A stretch of DNA of 64,000 nucleotides from an uncultured Sphingomonas sp. (GCF_913777625.1 NZ_CAJYTI010000006.1:61160-125159), one strand, 5' to 3'. Positions 37,013 to 52,654 are shown, counted from the first letter of the stretch. Notes: generated by a model from the letters alone, not told the origin. Numbers and translations are program-made.

Positions 37013-39151
37013 GTGAGCAAACCGACGCTCGATCAATGGTCCGCCGCCGCCGCCAAGGAGGTGAAGGGCAAGGACCTGTCCTGGCAAACGCCCGAAGGTA
37101 TCACGGTCAAACCGCTGTATACGCAAGAGGATGTCTCGGGAATCGATCCCGGCCTACCGGGCTTTGCGCCGTTCGCTCGCGGGGTTCGCGCCTCGATGTA
37201 TGCCGGCCGTCCCTGGACCGTTCGCCAATATGCCGGCTTCTCCACGGCGGAGGAATCCAACGCCTTTTACCGCCGCAACCTCGCGGCCGGGCAGAAGGGG
37301 CTCTCCGTGGCCTTCGATCTCGCCACGCATCGGGGCTATGACAGCGACCATCCGCGCGTGGTGGGAGATGTCGGCAAGGCGGGCGTCGCGATCGACACGA
37401 TCGAGGACATGAAGATCCTGTTCGACGGCATTCCGCTCGACCAGATGTCGGTCTCGATGACGATGAACGGCGCGGTGATCCCGGTGCTGGCCTTCTTCAT
37501 CGTCGCGGGCGAGGAGCAGGGGGTTCCGCAGGAGAAGCTGGAAGGGACGATCCAGAACGACATCCTCAAGGAGTTCATGGTTCGGAACACCTATATCTAC
37601 CCGCCCGAACCGAGCATGCGGATCATTTCAGACATTTTCGCCTATACCAGCGCGAAGATGCCAAAATTCAACAGCATTTCCATCTCCGGCTACCATATGC
37701 AGGAAGCCGGCGCGACCCAGGTGCAGGAGCTTGCCTTCACCATCGCCGACGGCATGGAATATGTGAAGTACGGCGTCGCCTCGGGCCTGGATATCGACAA
37801 GTTCGCTGGTCGTCTCAGCTTCTTCTTCGCAATCGGTATGAACTTCTTCATGGAAGTGGCGAAGCTGCGGGCCGCGCGCGTGCTGTGGCACCGGGTGATG
37901 ACCCGGCTCGGCGCGCAGGACGAGCGCTCCAAGATGCTGCGCACGCACTGCCAGACCTCGGGCGTGTCGCTCACCGAGCAGGACCCGTACAACAACGTCA
38001 TCCGCACCACGATCGAGGCGATGGCGGCGATGCTCGGCGGCACCCAGAGCCTCCACACCAACGCGCTCGACGAAGCGATCGCGCTGCCGACCGACTTCTC
38101 CGCCCGCATCGCCCGCAACACCCAGATCGTGCTGCAGGAAGAGACGGGGATGACCAAGGTCGTCGATCCCTTGGGCGGCAGCTATTACGTCGAGAGCCTG
38201 ACGCAGCAGCTGGTGGACAAGGCCTGGGAAATCATCGAGCGGGTCGAGGCCGAGGGCGGCATGGCCAAGGCGGTCGCCGCCGGCTGGCCCAAGGCGATGA
38301 TCGAGGAAGCCGCCGCCGCGCGGCAAGCGCGGGTCGATCGCGGCGAGGACGTGATCGTCGGCGTCAACAAATACCGGCTTGCGAGCGAGGAACTGCTCGA
38401 AACGCTGGAGGTCGACAATGCCGCCGTCCGCGAAGCACAGATCGCGCGCATCCAGCGCGTGAAGGCCGCGCGCGACGAGGCGGCGTGTCAGGCGGCGCTC
38501 GACGCGTTGCGCGAAGGCGCCACGGCGGGCGGGAACCTCCTGGAACTGGCCGTAGTCGCGGCGCGGGCGCGCGCGACGCTGGGAGAGATCAGCGCGGCGA
38601 TGGAAGACGCGTTCGGCCGCTACGCCACCAGGCCTACCCCGGTGAAGGGCATCTATGCCGCGCCCTATGCGGAAGACAGCCGCTGGGCGGAGGTGGTGCG
38701 CGGCGTCGAGGCAGTGGAGCGCCGGCTCGGTCGGCGGCCGCGCCTGCTCGTCGCCAAGATGGGGCAGGACGGGCATGATCGCGGCGCCAACGTGATCGCC
38801 TCGGCCTTTTCGGACATGGGGTTCGAGGTGGTCAGTGGCCCCTTGTTCCAGACGCCGGAGGAGACCGTGGTGCTGGCCCTCGACAGCGGCGTCGACGTGG
38901 TCGGCGCCTCCAGCCTCGCGGCCGGGCACAAGACGCTGATCCCCGAGCTGATCCAGGGGCTGCGCGCGGCCGGTCGCAGCGACATCAAGGTGATCGCCGG
39001 CGGCGTGATCCCCCCGCAGGACTATGACTATCTGCGCGAGGCCGGGGTGCAGGGCATCTACGGCCCGGGCTCGAACGTCGTCGAATGCGCGGCGGACGTG
39101 CTGCGGCTGCTCGGCCACAACATGCCGCCGCTCGAGGCTGCCGCCGAATGA
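37013..39151 (+). CDS. scpA: Methylmalonyl-CoA mutase (ScpA-type, single polypeptide)
   Basis: 712 residues from GTG 37013 with GGGAGAAG upstream. The adenosylcobalamin-dependent enzyme isomerises (2R)-methylmalonyl-CoA to succinyl-CoA. The N-terminal TIM barrel carries [37 protein letters not shown] and [31 protein letters not shown]. The C-terminal B12 domain (from ~580) has the base-off/His-on motif [11 protein letters not shown] (DxHxxG) with SxL and GG downstream. One chain holds both domains, as in E. coli ScpA (Sbm). Its stop overlaps the DUF3445 gene by 4 bp. Confidence 0.97.
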   Translation: MSKPTLDQWSAAAAKEVKGKDLSWQTPEGITVKPLYTQEDVSGIDPGLPGFAPFARGVRASMYAGRPWTVRQYAGFSTAEESNAFYRRNLAAGQKGLSVAFDLATHRGYDSDHPRVVGDVGKAGVAIDTIEDMKILFDGIPLDQMSVSMTMNGAVIPVLAFFIVAGEEQGVPQEKLEGTIQNDILKEFMVRNTYIYPPEPSMRIISDIFAYTSAKMPKFNSISISGYHMQEAGATQVQELAFTIADGMEYVKYGVASGLDIDKFAGRLSFFFAIGMNFFMEVAKLRAARVLWHRVMTRLGAQDERSKMLRTHCQTSGVSLTEQDPYNNVIRTTIEAMAAMLGGTQSLHTNALDEAIALPTDFSARIARNTQIVLQEETGMTKVVDPLGGSYYVESLTQQLVDKAWEIIERVEAEGGMAKAVAAGWPKAMIEEAAAARQARVDRGEDVIVGVNKYRLASEELLETLEVDNAAVREAQIARIQRVKAARDEAACQAALDALREGATAGGNLLELAVVAARARATLGEISAAMEDAFGRYATRPTPVKGIYAAPYAEDSRWAEVVRGVEAVERRLGRRPRLLVAKMGQDGHDRGANVIASAFSDMGFEVVSGPLFQTPEETVVLALDSGVDVVGASSLAAGHKTLIPELIQGLRAAGRSDIKVIAGGVIPPQDYDYLREAGVQGIYGPGSNVVECAADVLRLLGHNMPPLEAAAE

Positions 39152-40077
39152 GCCTGGGCTTCTCCGTCGAGGCGCTGCTGGCGCGCGCTCGCGGCGGAGG
39201 GGCGCTGCGCATGGGGCTGGTGCGGGTGCCGGAGGCGGAGTGGCTGACCCCGGACGCCGATCTTGCGGCGCGCGCGGCCGTGTTCGCGGCCGAGCCGAAC
39301 TGCGTGCAGGTGCTGCCGGAGGCGGAGGCCGCGGTTCATGAGGTCGGAGAAATGCTGGAGGGCTGGACGTCTGCGTTCCCCTCCCGCTTGCGGGAGAGGC
39401 TAGGGGAGGGGCTGGAACCTTCCAGCGCTTCGTCCACGTCAGTCCCTCCCCCGACCCCTCCCGCAAACGGGAGGGGAGCAAAGGCTGTAGCGGTTCTCCG
39501 CACGGCTGCCGCCGGCGTATGGGAAGACCTCTGCATCCTCACGCCCGACGCGTCCGGCCAATACTGGCTCACCGCCGCCGCGCTGGCCTTCCCCACCGAC
39601 TGGCACCTCGCCGAAAAGCTCGACCAGGCGCTCACCCCCATCCACGCCCCGATCCATGGCTATGCCGAGCAGCTGGCGGCGGGCGTCGACCATTTCTTCG
39701 CCACGCTGCAGCCGGGCCCGATCTTCGGCCGCACCAACTGGTTCGTCGTGGCGAGCGATGCCTGGCGCTATCTGCCGCAGGACGACCCCGAAGCCCGCTT
39801 CGCGCATGTGACAGCGGACAATGCCGGGCAAACGCTGTTCGTCCGCTGCGAGCGCCAGACGCTGCGCCGGCTGCCCCAAAGCGGGGCAGTGCTGTTCACC
39901 ATCGGCATCCATGTCGAGCCGCTCGACCGCCTGAGCAGCGGTGCGGTCGCGCGCGTCGCCCAGTCGGTTGGCGGTATCAGCAGCGGCGAGCACGAACGCC
40001 GCGCCGCGCCCTTTTACGCCGAAGCCCTCACCCGCTATGCCGAACGGCGTAACCGTTCACCGGAGTTAGTTGCTTGA
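39148..40077 (+). CDS. DUF3445/haem-dependent oxidative N-demethylase-family protein with in-frame REP pair
   Basis: 309 residues, starting at the ATGA overlap with scpA. Motifs [55 protein letters not shown] and [27 protein letters not shown] match DUF3445, later named the haem-dependent oxidative N-demethylase family. Residues ~77-110 ([12 protein letters not shown]...TPPANGRGA) do not fit the family. They are encoded by an inverted REP-like pair of 102 bp inserted in frame. The role in propionate catabolism is not obvious, but coupling to scpA suggests co-expression. Confidence 0.85.
   Translation: MSLGFSVEALLARARGGGALRMGLVRVPEAEWLTPDADLAARAAVFAAEPNCVQVLPEAEAAVHEVGEMLEGWTSAFPSRLRERLGEGLEPSSASSTSVPPPTPPANGRGAKAVAVLRTAAAGVWEDLCILTPDASGQYWLTAAALAFPTDWHLAEKLDQALTPIHAPIHGYAEQLAAGVDHFFATLQPGPIFGRTNWFVVASDAWRYLPQDDPEARFAHVTADNAGQTLFVRCERQTLRRLPQSGAVLFTIGIHVEPLDRLSSGAVARVAQSVGGISSGEHERRAAPFYAEALTRYAERRNRSPELVA
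39376..39477. repeat. Inverted REP-like pair inside the DUF3445 coding sequence
   Basis: Left unit CCCCTCCCGCTTGCGGGAG (39378-39396) followed by AGGCTAGGGGAGGGGCTGG. Right unit, on the opposite strand, CCCCTCCCGTTTGCGGGAGG followed by GTCGGGGGAGGG. About 30 bp separate them. The pair spans about 102 bp, a multiple of three, and keeps the frame open. A similar pair lies at 56073-56182. Confidence 0.85.
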
Positions 40078-41081
40078 CCCTCGAATCCCCCGTGCGCACC
40101 GACTGGACCCGCGAAGAGATCGCCGCGCTGTTCGACCTGCCGTTCACCGAACTCGTGTTCCGCGCTGCCGAAGTCCACCGCGCCAACCATCCGGCGAACC
40201 AGGTCCAGCGCTCGACGCTCCTGTCGATCAAGACCGGCGGCTGCCCCGAGGATTGTGGCTATTGCAGCCAGTCGGCGCATGCCGATACCGGCCTCAAGGC
40301 GACCAAGCTGATGGATCCGCGCGCGGTGCTGCAGGCTGCAGCGCAGGCCAAGGACCATGGCTCGACCCGCTTCTGCATGGGTGCCGCCTGGCGCAACCCC
40401 AAGGACCGCGACATGGGCGCCATCGTCGAGATGGTGAAGGGCGTCCGCGCGATGGGCATGGAGACCTGCATGACGCTGGGCATGCTCACCGACGCGCAGG
40501 CCAAGACGCTCGCCGACGCCGGTCTCGACTACTATAACCACAATATCGATACCTCGCCCGAGCGCTATGGCGAGGTGATCACCACCCGCAGCTTCGAGGA
40601 GCGGCTGGAGACGCTGGAGCATGTCCGCGAGGCGGGCATCAACGTGTGCTGCGGCGGCATCGTCGGCATGGGCGAGACGCGTGGTGATCGCGTCGGCTTC
40701 ATCCATGCCCTGGCGACCCTGCCGGTGCATCCGGGCAGCGTGCCGGTCAACGCGCTGGTGCCGGTGAAGGGCACGGTGCTGGGCGACATGCTGGCCGACA
40801 CGCCGCTCGCCAAGATCGACGATATCGAGTTCGTCCGCACGGTGGCGGTGGCGCGCATCACCATGCCGCGCTCGATGGTCCGCCTGTCGGCCGGCCGCGA
40901 GAGCATGAGCGATGCGACCCAGGCTTTGTGCTTCCTCGCGGGCGCCAATTCGATCTTCACCGGCGACAAGCTGCTGACCGCGGGCAATGCCGGCGACGAC
41001 AAGGACGCCGCGCTGTTCGCCCGCCTCGGCATCACGCCGATGGCGGCGGAGTGCAAAGTGGAGCTGGAGGCTGCGGAGTAA
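40074..41081 (+). CDS. bioB: Biotin synthase
   Basis: 335-residue radical SAM enzyme that inserts sulfur into dethiobiotin to give biotin. The [4Fe-4S]-SAM site is in [17 protein letters not shown] (CxxxCxxC). The auxiliary-cluster Cys is in [13 protein letters not shown], and [19 protein letters not shown] and GGIVGMGET are typical. The start is a TTG at 40074 overlapping the previous stop, with GGAG eight bases upstream. Its place between propionyl-CoA carboxylase genes fits, because PccA needs biotin. Confidence 0.97.
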   Translation: MTLESPVRTDWTREEIAALFDLPFTELVFRAAEVHRANHPANQVQRSTLLSIKTGGCPEDCGYCSQSAHADTGLKATKLMDPRAVLQAAAQAKDHGSTRFCMGAAWRNPKDRDMGAIVEMVKGVRAMGMETCMTLGMLTDAQAKTLADAGLDYYNHNIDTSPERYGEVITTRSFEERLETLEHVREAGINVCCGGIVGMGETRGDRVGFIHALATLPVHPGSVPVNALVPVKGTVLGDMLADTPLAKIDDIEFVRTVAVARITMPRSMVRLSAGRESMSDATQALCFLAGANSIFTGDKLLTAGNAGDDKDAALFARLGITPMAAECKVELEAAE

Positions 41082-41313
41082 TGCTGTCCGGCTTCGTGCG
41101 ATGGTCAGAGCGCCGCGCGAGCCGGGTTAGTCTCCGATCGTCGCTCACAAGTACGATTTGGGCAATGTTGGGCGTACCCGTTCTTTGGGTTGCCCTCGGA
41201 GCCCTGTTTGGCAGCAACCCTGACGCCGTCTTGTACGCGTTGGCGGCTGCAATCCTACTGGCAACGGCAGGCTGCTGGTGCACCCTGTCCTTGCTTCGAC
41301 GCTGGAGCAAATA

Positions 41314-41314
<1 letters not shown>
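41081..41314 (+). CDS. Small two-helix membrane protein
   Basis: 77 residues, unrecognised. The start overlaps the bioB stop (TAATG) and the stop overlaps the PccA start (TAGTG), so it is fully embedded in the operon. It has a short basic N-terminus ([20 protein letters not shown]), one helix from about residue 25 (TIWAMLGVPVLWVALGALFG) and a second (AVLYALAAAILLATAGCWCTLSLL), then RRWSK. The topology is probably N-in/C-in. It lacks motifs of a known transporter or biotin-system component. Confidence 0.7.
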
Positions 41315-43326
<2,012 letters not shown>

Positions 43327-43490
43327 GTTGCACGTGAAAGGTGTCAAATCGGTACGGTCGGATACCGAAAGTTGGTTGTGCTTCCTTCGTTTCTAGGGTT
43401 GTCGCATTCGGCAACTCATGTCTCAAATAGCGTTAACGATCAGGCCCCGCGGTTCGAGCGCGATCTGGAGCCCGAATCGAGGGAGTGAAC

Positions 43491-44150
43491 GTGCAGGAAG
43501 ACGATGGCTTCACCCGCTGGATCGAGGCGTGCGCAGCGGGCGAACTGCTTGGCATTGCCACCGCCGCCCTGTGGTGGGTCACGGTCGACCGATTCGATCC
43601 GGTGCCGATCGGCGAAACGGCGAACTGGCTGGTGTTTCTCGGCAAGGCGGCCAGCGGGCTGATCCAGGGCCTGATCCTCGGCTATCTGCAGGGCTGGGCG
43701 CTGCGTCGGCAGTTTCCGGCGCTCAACCTGCGCGCCTGGGTCGCGGCGACATCGGTGATCGGCGTGATCGTCTGGTCGATCGGCGCCTGGTATGCCGTGT
43801 TTCCCTCGCTCGACGGCGATCGCCTTCTGCCGCCCGTGGATACGCTGTTCCAGACGGCGATCACTGCCGGCGGCTTCGGGCTCGGCCTGGGGCTGCTGTT
43901 CGGCGCCGCGCAGGCGCTGGTGCTGCGGCGCGCGGCGGGGCAGGCGCACTGGTGGATTGCGGTCAACGCAGTGGGATGGGGCGCCTCGCTGCCCTGCATC
44001 TACGTCGCCTCGTCGATCGGCAGCACCGATCCGAGCAGCTGGGAAATCGCGCTGCGCGGCCTGATCGGCGGCGTCATCTCCGGCGTGGTGCTCGGCACCA
44101 TCACGGGCCTGTCCTTCGCGGTGATGCCGGCACGGCGCACCACGGCCTGA
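43491..44150 (+). CDS. Polytopic membrane protein of unknown function
   Basis: 219 residues from GTG 43491, five bases after GGGAG; GTG 43485 is possible. About five membrane helices (LLGIATAALWWV, GKAASGLIQGLILGYLQGWAL, AATSVIGVIVWSIGAWYAVF, AITAGGFGLGLGLLFGAAQALV and IGGVISGVVLGTITGLSFAV). The glycine-rich helices and repeated GLILGYLQGWALRR / GLLFGAAQALVLRR pairs look like an internal duplication. No known family. It stands between pccA and rppH and is convergent with the latter. Confidence 0.7.
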   Translation: MQEDDGFTRWIEACAAGELLGIATAALWWVTVDRFDPVPIGETANWLVFLGKAASGLIQGLILGYLQGWALRRQFPALNLRAWVAATSVIGVIVWSIGAWYAVFPSLDGDRLLPPVDTLFQTAITAGGFGLGLGLLFGAAQALVLRRAAGQAHWWIAVNAVGWGASLPCIYVASSIGSTDPSSWEIALRGLIGGVISGVVLGTITGLSFAVMPARRTTA

Positions 44151-44167
44151 GCCGCGTCAGGCTGGCA

Positions 44168-44647
44168 TCACCGGAGATACGGGGCGAACAGCTCGAGCAC
44201 CCGTTCGTACAGCGCCCGCTTGAACGGCACGATCAGCTCGGGAAGCTCGGCCGGCTCCGCCCAGCGCCAGACGCGGAATTCGGGGTGTTCGGTGGCAATG
44301 TCGATGTCGCCGTCCTCGCCCAGGAAGCGTAGCAGGAACCAGCGCTGGCGCTGTCCGCGCCATTTGCCCTTCCACACCTTGCCGATCAGCTCCTCGGGCA
44401 GGTCGTATTGCAACTCCTCGGGCGCCTCGGCGACCAGCTCGGCATGGTGGCGCGCTACGCCGGTTTCCTCCCACAATTCGCGGAAGGCCGCTTCGACCGC
44501 ATCCTCGCCGGGGTCGATCCCGCCCTGCGGCATCTGCCAGGCCTCCAGCGTCGAATCGAGCCGCTGGCCGACGAACACTCGGCCGTCGCGGTTGAGCAGC
44601 ATCACGCCCGCGCAGGGGCGATAGGGGAGCGAGGCGATATCGGTCAT
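44168..44647 (-). CDS. rppH: RNA pyrophosphohydrolase (Nudix), RppH
   Basis: 159 residues. It removes pyrophosphate from the 5' end of mRNA, so that RNase E and others can decay it. The Nudix box is [23 protein letters not shown] (G-x5-E-x7-REUxEExGU). N-terminal [21 protein letters not shown] and C-terminal residues [16 protein letters not shown]...[29 protein letters not shown] fit RppH of alphaproteobacteria. It is divergent from the HDAC-like gene with a 78-bp gap. Confidence 0.93.
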   Translation of the reverse strand: MTDIASLPYRPCAGVMLLNRDGRVFVGQRLDSTLEAWQMPQGGIDPGEDAVEAAFRELWEETGVARHHAELVAEAPEELQYDLPEELIGKVWKGKWRGQRQRWFLLRFLGEDGDIDIATEHPEFRVWRWAEPAELPELIVPFKRALYERVLELFAPYLR

Positions 44648-44725
44648 GTGGCTTCCCTAGGCCGAAGCCGAGCATGGCGGAAGGGCCGTCTTTCCCCCGT
44701 GCGTGCCGCTCCCTAGATCCTCCTT

Positions 44726-47167
<2,442 letters not shown>

Positions 47168-47171
<4 letters not shown>

Positions 47172-49369
47172 CCACCGCGAGAGCGGCGGCACGCCGCGGC
47201 TGGTTCGTCGCGGCCATCCTCGGCGGGTCGTTCCTGCTGTTCCTCGTTCAGCCAATGGTCGCGCGGATGGCGCTGCCCCGGCTGGGCGGTGCGCCGGCGG
47301 TGTGGAACTCGGCGATGCTCGTCTACCAGGCGCTGCTGCTGGTCGGCTATGGCTATGCCCATTGGCTGAGCCGGTTTCGTGTCCGCACCCAGGCGGCGCT
47401 GCATCTGGGGCTGCTGGCCCTTGCCGCATTGTGGCTGCCGTTCGGCCTGGGCACGATGCAGGTGCCGCCGGGCGCCCAGCCGGCGCTGTGGGTACCTTGG
47501 CTGCTGGTCACCGCAATCGGACCGCTGTTCCTCGCCATTTCGGCGCAGGCACCGCTGCTCCAGCGCTGGTATGCGGTGGCGAGCGGCGGCCGCGACCCCT
47601 ATGCCCTCTACGCCGCCTCCAACATCGGCAGTTTCGCGGGGCTGCTCGCCTATCCGCTGCTGGTCGAGCCGCTGCTGCGGCTGCGCAGCCAGAGCTGGCT
47701 GTGGACAGCGGGCTATGCCGTGGTGGCGTTGCTGGTGCTCGCCTGTGCGAGCCGCCTGCCGCGGGGTGATGCCCCCCCTACGCAGGCTAGTGCCACCGAT
47801 GTACCGATCCTGCGCGACTGGGCCCGCTGGATCGTATTGGCACTGGTCCCCTCGGGGTTGATGCTGGCGACGACGACGTTCCTCACCACCGACATCGTCG
47901 CGGTGCCGCTGCTCTGGGTGCTGCCGCTCGGCCTCTACCTGCTGAGCTTTCCGCTCGCCTTCCGCACCTCCGCGCTGCTCGACGACCTGCTCGAGCGCTG
48001 CGTGCCGCTGGTGCTGCTGCTGTTCGGTGCGACCCTGGTCGCGGGCGACCAGCGGCTGGCCTATGTCAACGCGCTGATCGGCCTGGTCCTGCTGTTCGCG
48101 GTGTCGGTCGCCTGCCATGCACGGCTCTATGCGCTGCGGCCGGCGCCCGAGCGGCTGACCGGCTTCTACCTCGCCATGGCGGTAGGCGGGGCGCTCGGCG
48201 GCGTCTTCGCCGGGCTGGTCGCGCCCGTGCTGTTCGACTGGACCTATGAATATCCGTTGCTGATCCTCGCCGCCGGCCTGCTGATCCCGCAGCGGGCGCT
48301 GGCCGAGCCGTTCGCGCAGCTCTGGGCGAGCCGCTGGCGGGTGCCCGCCGGCCTCGTGTCCGGCACCGCGGTGGTAGTGATCGTCGCCGCTGGCGTGAAC
48401 GAGCATCTGCTCGGCGCCATGCACGTCCAGCTCGCCTTTGTCGCGGTGGCGGCGATCGGGCTGGTGGCGATCGGTGCCCGCTGGCCGTTCGCGGTGGCGC
48501 TCGTCGGCGGGCTGTTCCTGCTCGGCGGCTACAATGCGATCCAGACCTCGCTCAGCGGCGCGCGGACCCGCAGCTATTTCGGCGTCTACACCGTGAGCGA
48601 CAAGCCGCACGAGCGCCGCCTCGCCCATGGCACCACCTTGCACGGCGTCGAGCTGAAGGGCGCGCGGGCTACCCATCCGACAACCTATTATCAGGCAGGC
48701 TCGGGCGTGGGGCAGGCGATGCAGGCGGCGCCGTTGCTGTACGGTGCCGGGGCACGGATCGGCGTGGTCGGGCTCGGCACCGGCACGCTCGCCTGCTACG
48801 CCCGGCCCGGCCAGCACTGGCGCTTCTTCGAGATCGACCCCGCCGTGGTGCATCTCGCGCGCGATTCCGGTGCGTTCGGGTTCCTGCGGCTGTGCGCGCC
48901 CCAGGCGGCGATCGTCGTCGGCGATGCGCGGCTGCGCCTGGGCGAGCTGCCGCCCGCCAGCCTGGATCTGCTCGCACTCGATGCCTTCTCGTCCGATGCG
49001 GTGCCGATGCACCTGATGACGGCCGAGGCCTTTGCCGCCTATGGCCGGGTGCTTGCGCCGGACGGGCTGTTGCTGGTGCACATCTCCAATCGCTTCCTCG
49101 CGCTGGGGCCTGTCGTGGCCGGCGCGGCGAAGGCCGGCGGCTGGCAGGGGCTCCGCCTGATCCACACCCCCACCGCTGCCGAGCGGCGCGACGAAGGCAC
49201 CGTCTCCGACTGGATCGCGCTCAGCCGCTCGTCGCGCGTGCTGTCGACACTACAAGCACGCAGCCGCGAATGGCGGCAGCTGGTTGCAGAGCCCGGCTTC
49301 GACGGCTGGACCGACGACCATGCCTCGCTGGTGCCGGTGCTGCGACTGTTCCGGTCGGACGGCGAATAG
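47168..49369 (+). CDS. Fused MFS-like membrane domain/spermidine synthase-like protein
   Basis: 733 residues from GTG 47168, overlapping the GNAT stop (GTGA); longer upstream frames would overlap that gene. About 13 hydrophobic helices fill residues 1-~470, starting LGGSFLLFLVQPMVARMALPRLGGAPAVWNSAM. The C-terminal ~230 residues are an aminopropyltransferase/SAM-methyltransferase fold with RIGVVGLGTGTLACYARPGQHWRFFEIDPAVVHLARD and LALDAFSSDAVPMHLMTAEAF. The catalytic Asp pair is only partly kept, so polyamine synthesis is uncertain. The gene follows an HDAC-like gene in the same run. Confidence 0.88.
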
Positions 49370-49372
49370 GGC

Positions 49373-50194
49373 TCAGCCGCGGCCGAGTTCTCGGGCGATG
49401 GCAACGAATTCGGCGACGCTCACCGTCTCGGCACGGCGGCTGGCGTCGATGCCGAGCGTCTCCAGCGCCGCCAGCGCGCCTTGCACCGGCTTGAGGCTCT
49501 GGCGGAGCATCTTGCGGCGCTGGCCGAAGGCCGCAGCGGTGACTGCCTCCAGCAGCCGCAACTGCACGCCCTCGGGCGGGTCGCTCGGCGCGATATGAGC
49601 GACGGCCGACATCACCTTGGGCGGCGGCGTGAAGGCCGAGCGATGCACGTTCATCGCGATGCGCGGTGTGCTCCGCCACTGGGCGAGAACTGCAAGCCGG
49701 CCATAATGCTCGGTGCCCGCCTGCGCCACGATCCGCTCGGCGACTTCCTTCTGGAACATCAGCGTCAGGCTGGCCCACCAGGGCTGCCATTCGGCCGACA
49801 GCCAGCCGATCAGCAGCGCGGTGCCGACATTGTACGGCAGGTTTGCGACGACATGCGGCTTGCCGGCGAACAGCGTCGGCGCATCGACCTCCAGCGCATC
49901 GCCTTCGATCACGCGGAGCTGCTCGGGGAAATAGCCGCCCAGTTCCTCGAGCGCCGGGATGCAGCGCCGGTCGCGCTCGACGGCGGTGACCTTGGCGCCC
50001 GCCTGGAGCAGCGCGCGGGTGAGGCCGCCGGGCCCCGGGCCGACCTCGAACACCTCGGCGCCGGCCAGGTCGCCGGGCACCTTCGCGATGCGGCCGAGCA
50101 GCTGGCCGTCGAACAGGAAATTCTGGCCCAGCGCCTTGCTGGCGCTCAGCCCGTATTTCGCAATGACGTCCCGAAGCGGGGGAAGGGCGGTCAC
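49373..50194 (-). CDS. rsmA: 16S rRNA (adenine1518/1519-N6)-dimethyltransferase
   Basis: 273 residues. It dimethylates two adenines near the 3' end of 16S rRNA. Motifs: [40 protein letters not shown] (SAM site), and [18 protein letters not shown] (NLPY catalytic motif IV). The start is GTG 50194, which overlaps the pdxA stop (GTGA). It ends the lptD-surA-pdxA-rsmA cluster, the same order as in E. coli. Confidence 0.96.
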   Translation of the reverse strand: MTALPPLRDVIAKYGLSASKALGQNFLFDGQLLGRIAKVPGDLAGAEVFEVGPGPGGLTRALLQAGAKVTAVERDRRCIPALEELGGYFPEQLRVIEGDALEVDAPTLFAGKPHVVANLPYNVGTALLIGWLSAEWQPWWASLTLMFQKEVAERIVAQAGTEHYGRLAVLAQWRSTPRIAMNVHRSAFTPPPKVMSAVAHIAPSDPPEGVQLRLLEAVTAAAFGQRRKMLRQSLKPVQGALAALETLGIDASRRAETVSVAEFVAIARELGRG

Positions 50195-51204
50195 GCGGCC
50201 GCTTCCGCCCGGCGCTGCGCGGCTTCGGCCGCCATGCGGATCGCGGCGATCATCGCGCCCGGATGCGCGACCCCCTTGCCTGCGATGCCGAAGGCGGTGC
50301 CGTGGTCGGGCGACGTACGCACGATCGGCAGCCCCAGCGTCATGTTCACGCCGTCGTCGAAATGGAGCGTCTTGATCGGGATCAGCGCCTGGTCGTGATA
50401 GAGGCAGAGCGCCACGTCATAGGCCGCGCGCGCGCGGGCGTGGAACAGCGTGTCGGCGGCGAAGGGGCCGCTGGCGTCGATGCCCTCGGCGCGCAGGCGC
50501 TCGATCGCGGGGATCAGCACGTCGATCTCCTCGCGCCCGATCGCGCCGCCTTCGCCGGCATGCGGGTTGAGCCCGGCAAAGGCCAAGCGCGGATGGGCGA
50601 TACCGAAATTGCGCTGCAGACCGCGCGCGGTCACGCGGCCCTTGGCCACGACCAGTTCGGGGCTGATCAGCGACGGCACCTCCGCCAGCGGCACATGCAC
50701 CGTCATCGGCACCACCCGGAGCGTCGGCCCGGCGAGCATCATCACCGCATTCTCGGCGGTGATGCCGCAGCGCTCCGCGACGAACTCGGTCTGGCCGGGA
50801 TGCGTGTAGCCGATCGCGTAGAGCTGCGCCTTGGAGACCGGCCCGGTCACCAGCGCACCTGCCGCGCCGACGCTGGCGAGGCCCGTCGCGACTTCGAGTG
50901 CCTGCAATGCCACATGCGCGGAGTTGAGCGTCGGTGTGCCCGGCAGGACCTCGCCCGCATCGCCCACTGGCAGGATCGGCAATGCCTCGCCGAACACGGC
51001 AAACGTCTCGCGCGGATCGCCGATCGGGACGATTGGGCCGTCCCACACCGCGCGAACGGCGGCGGGATCCCCCACGGCAAAGAACGGCGCGAGCCCTTCG
51101 GCCTCGCGGGCGGCCCAGGCCTTGGCGGTGATTTCCGGCCCGATCCCCGCCGAATCGCCCAATGCGACGGCGAGGGGAGGCAGGGTGGCGCCTCCCACCG
51201 TCAT
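50191..51204 (-). CDS. pdxA: 4-hydroxythreonine-4-phosphate dehydrogenase
   Basis: 337 residues. It oxidises 4-phosphohydroxy-L-threonine in the DXP-dependent vitamin B6 pathway. [18 protein letters not shown] starts the fold. [44 protein letters not shown] and [45 protein letters not shown] carry the metal-ligand His residues and substrate loops. It starts 1 bp after the surA stop. Confidence 0.97.
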   Translation of the reverse strand: MTVGGATLPPLAVALGDSAGIGPEITAKAWAAREAEGLAPFFAVGDPAAVRAVWDGPIVPIGDPRETFAVFGEALPILPVGDAGEVLPGTPTLNSAHVALQALEVATGLASVGAAGALVTGPVSKAQLYAIGYTHPGQTEFVAERCGITAENAVMMLAGPTLRVVPMTVHVPLAEVPSLISPELVVAKGRVTARGLQRNFGIAHPRLAFAGLNPHAGEGGAIGREEIDVLIPAIERLRAEGIDASGPFAADTLFHARARAAYDVALCLYHDQALIPIKTLHFDDGVNMTLGLPIVRTSPDHGTAFGIAGKGVAHPGAMIAAIRMAAEAAQRRAEAAA

Positions 51205-51205
51205 C

Positions 51206-52555
51206 TCAGCGATATTCGATCAGCGCGTCGCGGCGCAGGTCGCGCAGCATGCGCTCGGCGCGCAGGTTGACGCGCTGGTCCTCCAGCTGCTCCTGGACCT
51301 GCTCGACCGAGGGGGCATTGGCGGCGGGCGGATCGTCGCGCCCGCAGATCACCAGCACGCGCACGCCGTCCTCGATCGAGCCGAAGGGCTGGGTCGACTG
51401 GCCGACCTGAAGCGGAAGGATCAGGTTCTGCAGCGCGGGCGGCAGGTCCTTGATGACGATGTTGTCGCGGTCGACCACTTCCGCACCCTCGGCGGCGGCG
51501 ACCTTGCTCACATCACCGCAGCCGCGGATCGCCTGGGTCGCCTTGGCGAAGGCGGCGGCGCGGCTGCTTGCCTGCGCCTCGGTAGTGCCCTTGGCGAAGC
51601 TGAGCGACAGCTGACGGAGGCTGAGCTTGGCGTCGCGCGGATCAGAGATCCCGACCTTGTGCTTATCCGCCAGATACACGATCGAGAAGCCGGCTGAGAG
51701 CGGGATCGGCCCGGCCACCTGGCCCGGCTGCATCTCCTGCACGGCCTGCGCGAGCGCATCGGGCAGCATCGCGGTCTGAACCCAGCCGAGATCGCCCCCC
51801 TTCGCGCGCGTTGAGCTCTGCGAATAGGTGCGCGCCAGATAATCGAACGGCGTGCCTTCGCGCATCTGATCGATCATCTTCTTCATGCCGCCGGAAACTT
51901 CCTGGGCACGATCGGGCGTCGCGTTCTGGTAGATTTCGTAGACATGATACTCTTCGGTGCCCTTCTGCGCGGTCAGGCGATCGATCATCGCCTTCACCTC
52001 GGCTTCGCCGACGTTGACGTTGACGCGCTTGCGCAGCAGCCGGCTCCAGGCCAGTTCGGCCTCGACCTGGCGCTTGATCGACTTTTCCGACGAGCCGATC
52101 TCGCGCAGCCAGCTGCGCATCTGCTCGGGCGTCTTCTGGAAGCGGACGGCGACGCGGTTGAAGCTCGATTCGATCTCGCGCGGCTCGACCCTGATCTCGT
52201 TGGCCTTGGCTTCCTGGATCTCGAGCGTCTCGTCGATCAGCTGGCGCAGCATCGCGAGCTTGAGCTGTTCGCGCTCCTCCGGCTTGAGGGTCAGCTTCTG
52301 CATGCCGGTGACCAGCGCCACGCGCTGATCCACCTCGGTACCGGTGATCACATAGTCGTTGACGATCGCGGTGGGCTTGCGAATGTTCGGGTCGGCCTTG
52401 CCGAAGATCTCCAGGTTGGCGGGGATGTCCAGCCCGGTATTCTGACTGTCCTGGCCCGGCGCGGTTCGTGCCGCTGCCATCGTTGCGAGCGCAGCGATGC
52501 CTGCGCCTGCCAGCCACTTGGCACTCGTTCCCGCAATTCTGCCCAAACCCATCAT
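51206..52555 (-). CDS. surA: SurA-like periplasmic peptidyl-prolyl isomerase and chaperone
   Basis: 449 residues from ATG 52555 (tandem ATG 52552). Signal region MMGLGRIAGTSAKWLAGAGIAALATMAA, then a SurA N-terminal chaperone domain (IVNDYVITGTEVDQRVALVTGMQKLTL...LRQLIDETLEIQEAKANEI). A parvulin domain lies at about residues 190-300 (GTEEYHVYEIYQNATPDRA...GTPFDYLARTYSQSSTRAKGGDLGWVQTAMLPDAL). SurA carries unfolded outer membrane proteins, including LptD, to the BAM complex. lptD lies upstream with a 99-bp gap. Confidence 0.93.
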   Translation of the reverse strand: MMGLGRIAGTSAKWLAGAGIAALATMAAARTAPGQDSQNTGLDIPANLEIFGKADPNIRKPTAIVNDYVITGTEVDQRVALVTGMQKLTLKPEEREQLKLAMLRQLIDETLEIQEAKANEIRVEPREIESSFNRVAVRFQKTPEQMRSWLREIGSSEKSIKRQVEAELAWSRLLRKRVNVNVGEAEVKAMIDRLTAQKGTEEYHVYEIYQNATPDRAQEVSGGMKKMIDQMREGTPFDYLARTYSQSSTRAKGGDLGWVQTAMLPDALAQAVQEMQPGQVAGPIPLSAGFSIVYLADKHKVGISDPRDAKLSLRQLSLSFAKGTTEAQASSRAAAFAKATQAIRGCGDVSKVAAAEGAEVVDRDNIVIKDLPPALQNLILPLQVGQSTQPFGSIEDGVRVLVICGRDDPPAANAPSVEQVQEQLEDQRVNLRAERMLRDLRRDALIEYR

Positions 52556-52654
52556 CACTTCAGAACGACCCTTATCCTCAAACGGGAAGCAGCGCTTACT
52601 GCGCAATTGTGCCTGAACCAAGGCTGAGTACCCGAATCCCCCAAGCGGGGTCTT

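Noticed and set aside
43327..43490. Possible small RNA after pccA with short inverted repeats
   Set aside because: The stems (e.g. around GGTTGTCGCATTCGGCAACTC) are imperfect and short, and no promoter or U-tract is visible.
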